Assembly (NCBI GenBank): GCA_013817655.1
Contig: JACDCJ010000094.1
Location: 1-7,562 of the forward strand
Length of the DNA: 7,562 nt
Direction: 5' to 3'
Origin: Actinosomnolentus pattersoniae (SeqCode)
Lineage (GTDB): Bacteria > Actinomycetota > UBA4738
Position numbers and translations under genes: made by a program. The first letter of the stretch is position 1. Each line of letters starts with the position of its first letter. Below the pieces are notes generated by a model. The model did no database searches and was not told the DNA's origin. It saw only the letters and a list, made by a program, of their open reading frames with translations. Positions 1-6,209 of the stretch are shown here, piece after piece.

Positions 1-44
1 AGGTAGGCCCCCGGGTACTCGGCGTCCCACGTGCCCCAGCTCAC
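1..44 (-). CDS. 5' end of a third operon gene, truncated by window edge (unrecognised)
   Basis: Only the first 14 full codons and part of a 15th are inside the window. Reading leftward from a GTG at 44-42, the frame is open to the edge and gives MSWGTWDAEYPGAY followed by a leucine codon (CTN). The GTG overlaps the TGA of the cysteine hydrolase (43-41) in a GTGA arrangement identical to the junction one gene upstream. That repetition is the main reason to believe the start. The residue content, rich in aromatic and acidic residues with no hydrophobic signal segment, looks like the start of a soluble cytoplasmic protein. I do not recognise the family from so few residues. From its position it probably acts in the same pathway as the permease and hydrolase, which is inference only. 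Confidence 0.6.
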   Translation of the reverse strand, partial: MSWGTWDAEYPGAY

Positions 45-622
45 GCGGCCGGAACGCCGCGGGCCAGCTCCTCGGCCACGGTCGTGACCTCGATCTGAGG
101 CGCGTAGCCCGAGGCAACCCGCAGGGCCGCCTCGTGCGCGGCCTCGTCGACGCCCGCGCAGGCGTCGCTCACGATCCGAACGAACATTCCCGCGTCGGCG
201 GCCGCGACCGCGGTCGAGATCACACAGCAGTCGGTGGAGACGCCGCAGAGGACGAGCGTTCGCCCAGGTCCCGCCTCCGCCTTCAGCTCAGGGCCCCACT
301 TCGAGAAGGTGTGTTTGTCCAGGGTCTGGAGACGCATCCTGGCCCACGGCTCGGTGAGGTCGAACAGCGATCTCGCGTCCTCGGTGGTGACCGCATGCCA
401 GCGGCGGTAATACGGGATCCAGCTTCCCTCGGGCCGTTCGGGTAGCACGAACCGCGTGAAGACCACCCGGTCGCCGAAGGACGTGACGAGTTCGTCAACC
501 GACCTGACGATCCTGGGGTACCCGGGCGTGAACCAGGGGCTGCCCGGCTCGCCGAAGACCCCCTGCATGTCGATTACGACCAACAGCGCTCCTCGGTTCG
601 GGCCGCCGGCGACCCGGCTCAC
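41..622 (-). CDS. Isochorismatase-like cysteine hydrolase
   Basis: This is a 193-residue protein of the isochorismatase fold (cysteine hydrolase superfamily), which hydrolyses small amides, ureido compounds or similar substrates in the cytoplasm. The family triad can be placed: Asp18 in LLVVIDMQ, Lys103 in LDKHTFSKW, and Cys133 in GVSTDCCV, the last following the usual G-V-x-T-D-x-C pattern. The length of about 190 residues is normal. The frame stays open further upstream, but that part lies inside the permease gene. I chose the GTG at 622-620 because it overlaps the permease TGA (621-619) as GTGA and places the first beta strand about 12 residues in. No clear Shine-Dalgarno is visible, which fits coupled translation. 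The Asp-x-His...His metal motif of nicotinamidases is not seen, so nicotinamide is a less likely substrate. Ureidoacrylate, N-carbamoyl compounds or another amide related to the permease cargo are possible. The family is firm and the substrate unknown. Confidence 0.9.
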   Translation of the reverse strand: MSRVAGGPNRGALLVVIDMQGVFGEPGSPWFTPGYPRIVRSVDELVTSFGDRVVFTRFVLPERPEGSWIPYYRRWHAVTTEDARSLFDLTEPWARMRLQTLDKHTFSKWGPELKAEAGPGRTLVLCGVSTDCCVISTAVAAADAGMFVRIVSDACAGVDEAAHEAALRVASGYAPQIEVTTVAEELARGVPAA

Positions 623-2118
623 CGGAGCGGCGCGCGCGCCGGTTCGGCGGCCCGGACCCCGGTCTCGATCGAGAGGAGCCTGGAGAGCAGTGCGTACAGG
701 ATGCCGGCGAGGCCGAAGGCGATCAGGATGCCGATGCTGCTGGTGGCGAGGGCGCCCTCGTCGAGGTTGAACCACCGCAGCAGGTAACCGACCCAAGTGA
801 AGATTGGCGAGCCGGAGTTGACGAGTCCGAGCCCGACGAACGAGGCCACCAGGAACGAGGCGATGCCGGCCACGTTCCCACTGCCGTATCGGCCTCGCGC
901 CGTGTAGAGGTCGGCCTCCGCGTATCCCGTGCGCCGCCGGTACATGAACATGTCAACCAGGAAGATGGCCGCCCAGGAAGCCAGGAGCACGCCCAGAGTC
1001 ACGAGGAAGCCGATGAAGGAGAAGAGGAAGCTCTCCTCGGCGATGAAGAGCAGGTAGATGTTCCCGATCAGCATGAGCACTCCGTCGATCGCGACCGACT
1101 GGTATCGGGGGAGCTTGACTCCAAGGGTGAGCAGATTCAGGCCGGACGAATAGATGTCGAGGACCGCACCGGCGATCAGGCCTCCCGCGGCCGTCGCCAG
1201 GTACGGCACCAGGAACCACGTGGGCAGCGGCCTGGCGAGCTCCCCCGGATGCAGCACGTTCGCGAGCGACGAGTCGTTCGCCGCCAGCAGGACGCCGAAC
1301 AGGATCAGGACGATCGGAGCCACGCTGGCACCGAACACGGTCCACCCAACGACCGCGCGCGAGCTCGTCTCGCGGGGAAGGTACCGGCTGTAATCGGCTG
1401 CCGCATTGACCCATCCGATCCCCAGCCCGGCCATGATTATCGACATGCCACCGATGAACCCTCCCAGGAAGTCACCGGAAGGCAGCGAGGTGACCTTGTC
1501 CCAGTCGACCCGGTCGATCTCCAGGGCGATGAACCCGAGCGTCATGGCCGCGAAGGCCCACGTGAACCAGGTCTGGATCTTGACGATGGTCGCGTGTCCG
1601 AGCAGCCCGATGGCGATAGTCGCGAGCGCGATGACGCCGAAGGCAATGCCGAGCGTCGCGTCGCCCCCTCCGACCCCCAACCGCTCGAGGATGGCCTGGG
1701 CGCCGAGGGTGGACAGGGCGACCAGAATGATCTCCCAGCCAACCAGGGAGATGTAGCTGATGAGAGTCGGGATCACGTTGCCGATCACGCCGAACGAGGC
1801 GCGCGACAGCACCAGCGTGGGCGCGCCGCCGAGCTTTCCCGCCAGGCTGATGAAGCCCACCAGGGAGAACGAGAGGATCGTACCGAGCAGCGCGGCCACG
1901 ATCGATTGGAAGAAGCTCAGCCCGAAGAAGGTCACCAGGAACGCCCCGTAGGTGACGCCCAGGATGCCGATGTTCGCGGCGCACCAGATCCAGAAGAGCT
2001 CGAGCGGCTTTCCGTGGCGCTCGCTGTCGGGGATCGGATTGATCCCGTTGGTCTCGATGCTCCAGACGCGATCGGTGGGTGGCTGCCCCTCGGGGCGGTC
2101 CGTCAGCTGAGTCCCCAT
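619..2118 (-). CDS. NCS1 family nucleobase/allantoin-type permease (cytosine permease-like)
   Basis: This 499-residue integral membrane protein belongs to the nucleobase:cation symporter-1 family, which imports cytosine, purines, allantoin, hydantoins or vitamins with Na+ or H+. The cytoplasmic N-terminus (residues 1-38) leads into ERHGKPLELFWIW and the first membrane helix. The family signature GGAPTLVLSRASFGVIGN is at 97-114, WVNAAADYSRYLPRE at 236-250 and WAAIFLVDMFMYRR at 382-395. About twelve hydrophobic segments can be picked out, and the length is typical. The ATG at 2118 is supported by the charged, Pro-rich N-terminus and by the end of serS only 61 bases upstream. The Shine-Dalgarno is weak, with only a GGCGGCGGG run next to the start. 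The gene is the first of a GTGA-coupled series with a cysteine hydrolase and a third gene, suggesting that the imported compound is hydrolysed by the downstream enzymes. The exact cargo cannot be read from the sequence. Confidence 0.92.
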   Translation of the reverse strand: MGTQLTDRPEGQPPTDRVWSIETNGINPIPDSERHGKPLELFWIWCAANIGILGVTYGAFLVTFFGLSFFQSIVAALLGTILSFSLVGFISLAGKLGGAPTLVLSRASFGVIGNVIPTLISYISLVGWEIILVALSTLGAQAILERLGVGGGDATLGIAFGVIALATIAIGLLGHATIVKIQTWFTWAFAAMTLGFIALEIDRVDWDKVTSLPSGDFLGGFIGGMSIIMAGLGIGWVNAAADYSRYLPRETSSRAVVGWTVFGASVAPIVLILFGVLLAANDSSLANVLHPGELARPLPTWFLVPYLATAAGGLIAGAVLDIYSSGLNLLTLGVKLPRYQSVAIDGVLMLIGNIYLLFIAEESFLFSFIGFLVTLGVLLASWAAIFLVDMFMYRRRTGYAEADLYTARGRYGSGNVAGIASFLVASFVGLGLVNSGSPIFTWVGYLLRWFNLDEGALATSSIGILIAFGLAGILYALLSRLLSIETGVRAAEPARAPLR

Positions 2119-2138
2119 CCCGCCGCCATTCTACGTCG

Positions 2139-2176
2139 GGGGCGACCGCCTCTTCTCGATCCGGGTGTGTCGCCCC
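2139..2176. repeat. 8-bp inverted repeat between serS and the permease
   Basis: Perfect arms GGGGCGAC (2139-2146) and GTCGCCCC (2169-2176) enclose 22 bases. They lie in the 61-base gap after the serS stop and before the permease start. No run of T follows on the minus strand, so it is not a canonical intrinsic terminator. It could be an operator, a weak attenuating stem in the permease leader, or chance in GC-rich DNA. Confidence 0.3.
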
Positions 2177-2179
2177 ATC

Positions 2180-3433
2180 CTAGCCCGGGGCGGGCAGGTA
2201 CCGCTGCAGGACCTCGGGCAGCTCGACCGAACCGTCCGCCCGCTGCCCGTTCTCGAGCAGGGCGATCAGCGTTCGCCCGATGGCGCACAGCGTGCCGTTC
2301 AGCGTGTGGACGGGGCGGTTCCCCTCCGGGAGACGCACCCGGCACTCGAGGCGGCGGGCCTGGAAGTCCGTCGTGTTCGAGGCCGAGGTGATCTCGCGGT
2401 AGCGTTCCTGACCGGGGAACCATGCCTCGATGTCGTAGCGCTTCGCGTTCGACGCACTCAGCTCGCCGGTGCAGCAGTTCACCACCCTGTACGGGATCCC
2501 GAGGGACTGCACCCACTCCTCCTCCAGGGCCAGGATCCGTTCGTGCTCCTCCCACGACTCATCCGGCAGGACGAAGCTGAACATCTCGAGCTTGTCGAAC
2601 TGGTGGAGCCGGAAGATGCCTCTGGTGTCCTTCCCGTACGTTCCGGCTTCGCGCCGGAAGCACGTGGAGTAGCCCAGGTACCGCCGGGGGAGCTGCTCCG
2701 GCTCGAGGATCTCCCCCGCATGCAGCGCGGCAAGAGGCACCTCGGAAGTTCCCACCAGATACAGGTCGTCATCCCTCGTAACGTAGATCTGCTCCTCGCC
2801 GGAGGGGAGGAAACCGGTTCCATACATGGCCTCGCGGCGCACCAGGACCGGTGGCACCACGGGGACGAATCCTCGTGGTATGGCGAACTCCAGGGCGTAC
2901 TGCATGAGGGCGAACTGGATGAGGACGGCATCGCCGGTGAGGTAGGCGAAGCGCGCGCCCGAGGCACGCACCCCCCGCTCCAGCTCCAGCATGCCCAGGG
3001 CCTGACCGATGGCAACGTGGTCCCGGGGCTCGAAGTCGAACACCCGAGGAGACGCCGGACCGACGTGCAGCACCTCGTTGTCCTCTTCGCCCCTACCGTC
3101 GGGAACGGTCGCGTGCGGCACATTGGGGAGTCGGCTCGCCGCCTCGTTCAGCCGCTCCTCGATCCCCGTCAGTCCCGGCTCGAGGTCTTCGAGCTCGGCG
3201 GAGACCGAGCGCAGCCGGTCGATGACGGCCTGCCGCTCGTCCTGCGAGCTCGCGGCGGCGATCTCCTTCGATCCCCTGTTCTGCGCGGCTCGAAGAGCCT
3301 CGACGCGCGCGGTGATCTCTCGGCGCCGTTCGTCCAGGGCCAGGACCTCGTCCAGGGCCTCCGAGGCGCCGCGCCGGGCGAGTTCCCTCCGGTAGGGCTC
3401 TGGATCTTCCCGGATGGCCTTCAGGTCCAGCAT
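2180..3433 (-). CDS. serS: Seryl-tRNA synthetase
   Basis: This 417-residue class II aminoacyl-tRNA synthetase charges tRNA-Ser (and tRNA-Sec where present) with serine in the cytosol. The N-terminal tRNA-binding coiled-coil arm, starting MLDLKAIRED, spans about residues 1-105 and is rich in Arg, Glu and Ala heptads. The catalytic core follows with the serine-binding TSE at 229-231, motif 2 around FRREAGTYGKDTRGIFRLHQF (259-279), the AWFPGQ...REITSASN segment (337-353), TDFQARR (355-361) and motif 3 LNGTLCAIGRTLIALLENGQ (378-397). The length is that of a complete bacterial enzyme. The ATG at 3433 lies two bases after the TGA of the upstream membrane protein gene, pointing to shared transcription and probable translational coupling. 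No T-box-like leader is possible immediately upstream, because that DNA is coding. Identification is secure. Confidence 0.98.
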   Translation of the reverse strand: MLDLKAIREDPEPYRRELARRGASEALDEVLALDERRREITARVEALRAAQNRGSKEIAAASSQDERQAVIDRLRSVSAELEDLEPGLTGIEERLNEAASRLPNVPHATVPDGRGEEDNEVLHVGPASPRVFDFEPRDHVAIGQALGMLELERGVRASGARFAYLTGDAVLIQFALMQYALEFAIPRGFVPVVPPVLVRREAMYGTGFLPSGEEQIYVTRDDDLYLVGTSEVPLAALHAGEILEPEQLPRRYLGYSTCFRREAGTYGKDTRGIFRLHQFDKLEMFSFVLPDESWEEHERILALEEEWVQSLGIPYRVVNCCTGELSASNAKRYDIEAWFPGQERYREITSASNTTDFQARRLECRVRLPEGNRPVHTLNGTLCAIGRTLIALLENGQRADGSVELPEVLQRYLPAPG

Positions 3434-3435
3434 GG

Positions 3436-3933
3436 TCAGCTCGCTTCGACGATCCGGCTGGGGCCGCCCATGGCCTCCCGGATGGCCTGTTCTTCCTCAT
3501 CGGAGAGGTTGTGGATGCTGGTGCCGTTCTCCACCCGCTTGGCATAACACCGTGTGTCCTGCCGCCCGTTGATCGATGTTATGACCACACCGTCGCCCCG
3601 GCCGTCGAGGAGCGCCGCGGAGAACGACAGACGGCCCCCCATGTCCTCGAAGGCGTCGAACCGCACCACGCCGACGTGCTGCACCGCGCCCTCGAGGAAC
3701 TCGCCGAGCCGCCGCTCCCCCATGGCCAGCTGACGCACCGCGGCCTCCAGCCGGCGGATGGACCTTGCGTGTGCGGTGACGAGCGCCTCCAGACGTTCCC
3801 CGGGGGGCAGGTCCGCCGGGTCGCGCACCCGCCGGTCCCTGAGCATGCGAAGCAGGAGCAGCAACACAGCGAGAACCGACAGCCCCAGGCTGATCAGGAC
3901 GAGGACGCTGAGTGCGGTGTCGGTGAACCTCAT
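3436..3933 (-). CDS. Small membrane-anchored protein resembling DUF4446
   Basis: This 165-residue protein of unknown function has one N-terminal membrane helix (about residues 6-29, a Leu/Val-rich run) followed by basic residues, so the rest is probably cytoplasmic. Residues 46-85 look like a coiled coil (ERLEALVTAHARSIRRLEAA). The conserved core is VQHVGVVRFDAFEDMGG (84-100), then a strand-rich part with SFSAALLD and VVITSINGR, ending in an acidic EEEQAI helix. The VGVVRFDAF.DMGG..SFS.ALLD pattern is what I recall for DUF4446, a family often found beside serS or parB in Firmicutes and some actinobacteria. The open frame extends to 4143, but residues before the ATG at 3933 are Arg/Pro-rich and non-protein-like, and a promoter-like box lies inside that stretch, so I start at 3933. 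The Shine-Dalgarno is poor: a GAGG lies about 22 bases upstream. Its role is unknown. Confidence 0.85.
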   Translation of the reverse strand: MRFTDTALSVLVLISLGLSVLAVLLLLLRMLRDRRVRDPADLPPGERLEALVTAHARSIRRLEAAVRQLAMGERRLGEFLEGAVQHVGVVRFDAFEDMGGRLSFSAALLDGRGDGVVITSINGRQDTRCYAKRVENGTSIHNLSDEEEQAIREAMGGPSRIVEAS

Positions 3934-4002
3934 GGCGATGGTTGGGAAGCGAGATACCTCGTTGCGGACGATGCCGATCCGGACGGTCGGGCTTGCGGCC
4001 GG

Positions 4003-4008
4003 AGTATA
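4003..4008 (-). promoter_or_regulatory. Putative -10 box for the DUF4446-like/serS transcript
   Basis: On the minus strand 4008-4003 reads TATACT, one mismatch from TATAAT, preceded by TTG. Transcription would start near 3996, leaving a leader of about 63 bases before the ATG at 3933. No good TTGACA-like -35 is found 16-18 bases upstream, where GGGGCT stands, so either an activator or an alternative sigma factor is needed, or the match is chance. Confidence 0.4.
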
Positions 4009-4032
4009 CAAGTGTCCTCGGTGATAGCCCCT

Positions 4033-4051
4033 CCGAGCGGTGGCCGCTCGG
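4033..4051. promoter_or_regulatory. Perfect 8-bp hairpin/dyad in divergent promoter region
   Basis: CCGAGCGG (4033-4040) and CCGCTCGG (4044-4051) are perfect complements around a 3-base TGG. The dyad lies between two outward-pointing TATACT boxes and directly abuts the plus-strand one. On the plus strand it occupies the spacer where a sigma factor would span -35 to -10, so a bound protein would probably affect that promoter. It is not followed by a T-run, and no gene ends here, so a terminator is unlikely. An operator for a dimeric regulator is the best guess. Confidence 0.45.
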
Positions 4052-4057
4052 TATACT
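4052..4057 (+). promoter_or_regulatory. Putative -10 box for the GT-C-like membrane protein gene
   Basis: TATACT at 4052-4057 would give a start near 4064 and a leader of about 67 bases before the GTG at 4131. No -35-like hexamer is visible at 4029-4034, and the spacer is filled by the 8-bp hairpin. It mirrors the minus-strand box at 4008-4003: AGTATAC at 4003-4009 and GTATACT at 4051-4057 are inverted copies. Confidence 0.4.
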
Positions 4058-4118
4058 TCTGAAGCCGCAGGCCTCCCTCTTCGAGGTGATCGCGTCTGCC
4101 CGCTGCCGGCGTCGACTC

Positions 4119-4125
4119 GAAGGGA
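4119..4125 (+). promoter_or_regulatory. Ribosome binding site deciding the GTG start at 4131
   Basis: GAAGGGA at 4119-4125 has a purine-rich Shine-Dalgarno core ending five bases before the GTG at 4131. Other in-frame candidates, such as the GTG at 4086 or the ATG at 3942, lack such spacing. The ATG at 3942 would also put the start inside the divergent promoter region. Confidence 0.6.
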
Positions 4126-4130
4126 CGGAC

Positions 4131-6209
4131 GTGGCGGTATCACAAACCGAACAACGAACGCAGCCTCTTCCTCCCGCTACGGCGAAGGGACGCGCGGGCG
4201 GCCCCTGGGGCAGGGTGCTGTTCGGGGTCGTGATCCTGGCGGTGGTGGGGACGCTCGCCCTCGTCCTCAGCCGGCAGTTCGTCGGCGACCCAACCCGCCT
4301 CGCCCCGACCCGTGACCCGGCCTGGTACACGTGGCGGACCCAGGTCCTCCTATCCGACGAGCCCTCTCTGCTGCTCGAGAAGGAGGGCCCACTCAACATG
4401 CTGGCCGGCGGGTACCGGATCACCACGCCGGTTGTCGGAGCTCTGCTGAACCGCGTCGCGGGCGTCGACCCCTACCGGTTCACCATCCTATTCATGGTGG
4501 GGATGCCGATACTCACCGCCCTCGCGCTGGGGGCTTTCGCCTACCAGCACCGGAGGGACCCGTTGGCGTTCCTGCTGACCATGATCTTCGCGTTCGGAGT
4601 CCTGCTGGCGACCCCGTTCGTCGGCTACATGGACCAGGTCTTGGTGCTCTATTTCCTGGCGATGGCCCTGCCCTTCCTGGAGCCTGCCCGCACCTCGTGG
4701 GGCTCGCGCTCGGCTGTGGCAATGCTGATGCTCCTCGCCTCGCTGAGCCACCCGAGCACGACGATCTTCTTCTCGGTGGTGCTGGCCGCCGCGGCGGGCC
4801 TCGGGTGGCTCGCGAACCGGTTCTCCATCCGCAAGACGCTCTCGACCTACGCTCCCACGGTGCTGTCGGCCGCGGCCGGCGTCGTCGCCGGGCTGGCGGC
4901 CTGGCAGCTGGGGATCTGGGGCGTCTCGGCCTCGTTCTCCGACGCGGTCCTGATCCAGCCCTATCCGCGGGAGTTCTTCATCGGCCGCGTGAACGGCTGG
5001 TGGCAGAGCTTCAAGCCCGACTACACAGTCCCCCTGGCGATCCTGGCACTCGGCTACTTCGCGTGGCGTATCCTCCGCCGGCGCGGCGGAGACTGGCATG
5101 GCCGAATCTCGTTCCTCTGGCTGTTCCCCATGTTGGGCGTGTTCGGCTGGGTGCTCGACCTGACCTATCCCTACTACCGCTTCTTCAACACGAGCCTGGC
5201 CCTTCTCCTCCTCGGGGGCACGGGGCTGTGGGTCATCACCCGCGGCGTCCGGTGGGTGGCCGAAAAGGTCGGTGACCGCTGGGGGATCCTGCAAACCGTT
5301 GCCGCGGCCGTCCTGGTGTTAGGTGTGGTGTCGATCTACGTTCGGCCAGCGTTGGGCCGATGGGATCGCGAGTCGCAGTGGACCAGCCGCTCCAGCCGGA
5401 TCACGCTGGCGAGCGTCAGCGCCTATGCCGCCGTCGAGCCGGACAAGCCGATCGTGTTCGTCATCCATCCGAAGGCCGACCAGTTTCGAGCGTGGGCGAT
5501 CGCCAAGCTCAACTCGAACATCATGCTGGCGGGCCTCGCCGGCGATCAGGCCGAACGCACCTTCGTGCACGTGGGCACCATCGAGGACCTGAAGGCCGGC
5601 CGCCCCACGAAGACCGGTTTCCCCGTCTTCGACCGGCTCTCCAGGGAGTTCCTGGCGTACCTGCAGGACGGCATCTCGCGGTTCTCGGAGCCGCCGATGA
5701 CCTTCCTGATCAAGGGCTTCAACGCACGCTACGTGCCCGAGAACAACAACAACCCGGGCGCCGTGATCACGCCGGAGGTGAAGCTGCTTCGCGGGCCCGA
5801 TTGGGCGACGCCCTCACCCCCGGCCGTGGCGGCCGCGGTCGAGGCGAGGGAGCAAACTGCGCAGGCCCTGGCGAACCCCCCCTCCGACACCGGGCACCTC
5901 GTGCGAGTCGTGGCGGGCCTGCTGCTGCTGCTCGTCGTGCCCGGCCTGTTGGCCTCCCGATGGTTCGGCGTGCGCGAACTCCCGTCGATGCTCGCCCTGG
6001 TGCCGGGGCTCTCTCTCGCGCTCGGCCTCCTGTCCGCAATCGTGGTGATCGCGGTCCATCGAGCGCCCTTCGGGCCATCGGACGGTTGGGCGAGCGTGGC
6101 GCTTGCACTCGTGGCGTCGCTCGTGCTCGGGCTCATCGAGTGGCGGCGCCGGGACCGTCCCGCGGACAGGGTGCCGGATGCCGCGCCGCCGGCCTCCGAG
6201 CCGTCTTAG
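4131..6209 (+). CDS. Large polytopic membrane protein, GT-C glycosyltransferase-like
   Basis: This 692-residue protein has about 12-13 membrane helices (approximately 28-47, 118-138, 145-161, 166-183, 195-225, 241-265, 298-314, 327-345, 352-370, 384-404, 590-608, 615-640, 653-670). The first extracytoplasmic loop carries TRDPAWYTWRTQ (60-71), which resembles the acidic loop motif of STT3-type oligosaccharyltransferases (DPxxxYR). Further GT-C-like marks are GYMDQ (165-169), LSHPSTT (205-211) and YPYYRFFN (346-353). A soluble region of about 185 residues (405-589) sits between helix 10 and the last three helices, and includes IVFVIHPKADQFRAW (441-455) and a run of four Asn at 538-541. The likely role is transfer of a lipid-linked sugar at the outer face of the membrane, or a related polymer function. 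The fold is inferred from motifs, so substrate and activity are unknown. The gene is transcribed alone, diverging from the DUF4446-like/serS pair. The start is set by the ribosome site at 4119-4125. Confidence 0.8.
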   Translation: MAVSQTEQRTQPLPPATAKGRAGGPWGRVLFGVVILAVVGTLALVLSRQFVGDPTRLAPTRDPAWYTWRTQVLLSDEPSLLLEKEGPLNMLAGGYRITTPVVGALLNRVAGVDPYRFTILFMVGMPILTALALGAFAYQHRRDPLAFLLTMIFAFGVLLATPFVGYMDQVLVLYFLAMALPFLEPARTSWGSRSAVAMLMLLASLSHPSTTIFFSVVLAAAAGLGWLANRFSIRKTLSTYAPTVLSAAAGVVAGLAAWQLGIWGVSASFSDAVLIQPYPREFFIGRVNGWWQSFKPDYTVPLAILALGYFAWRILRRRGGDWHGRISFLWLFPMLGVFGWVLDLTYPYYRFFNTSLALLLLGGTGLWVITRGVRWVAEKVGDRWGILQTVAAAVLVLGVVSIYVRPALGRWDRESQWTSRSSRITLASVSAYAAVEPDKPIVFVIHPKADQFRAWAIAKLNSNIMLAGLAGDQAERTFVHVGTIEDLKAGRPTKTGFPVFDRLSREFLAYLQDGISRFSEPPMTFLIKGFNARYVPENNNNPGAVITPEVKLLRGPDWATPSPPAVAAAVEAREQTAQALANPPSDTGHLVRVVAGLLLLLVVPGLLASRWFGVRELPSMLALVPGLSLALGLLSAIVVIAVHRAPFGPSDGWASVALALVASLVLGLIEWRRRDRPADRVPDAAPPASEPS

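Noticed and set aside
1249..2391. Long plus-strand open frame (380 codons) opposite the permease
   Set aside because: It lies antisense to a clearly recognised NCS1 permease. Its product is Arg/Asp/Gln/Pro-rich without any domain pattern, typical of frames opposite GC-rich genes.
2165..3547. Long plus-strand open frame (460 codons) opposite serS
   Set aside because: It covers the serS gene on the other strand. Its composition is low in hydrophobic order and shows no known motif, and serS is certain.
3497..4426. 309-codon minus-strand frame across the divergent promoter and the start of the GT-C-like gene
   Set aside because: It overlaps two better-supported genes in other frames. Its product is basic and of low complexity.
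5742..5754. AAC trinucleotide run coding four Asn (and the CTG run near 5920-5932 coding Leu)
   Set aside because: Very short runs inside a gene. The Leu run belongs to a membrane helix. There is no sign of a phase-variable repeat, since unit changes would keep the frame.
6142..6190. 8-bp inverted repeat GGCGGCGC/GCGCCGCC near the end of the GT-C-like gene, considered as a terminator
   Set aside because: The spacing is 33 bases and there is no T-run. The arms encode Arg- and Ala-rich residues in GC-rich DNA, so chance is sufficient.
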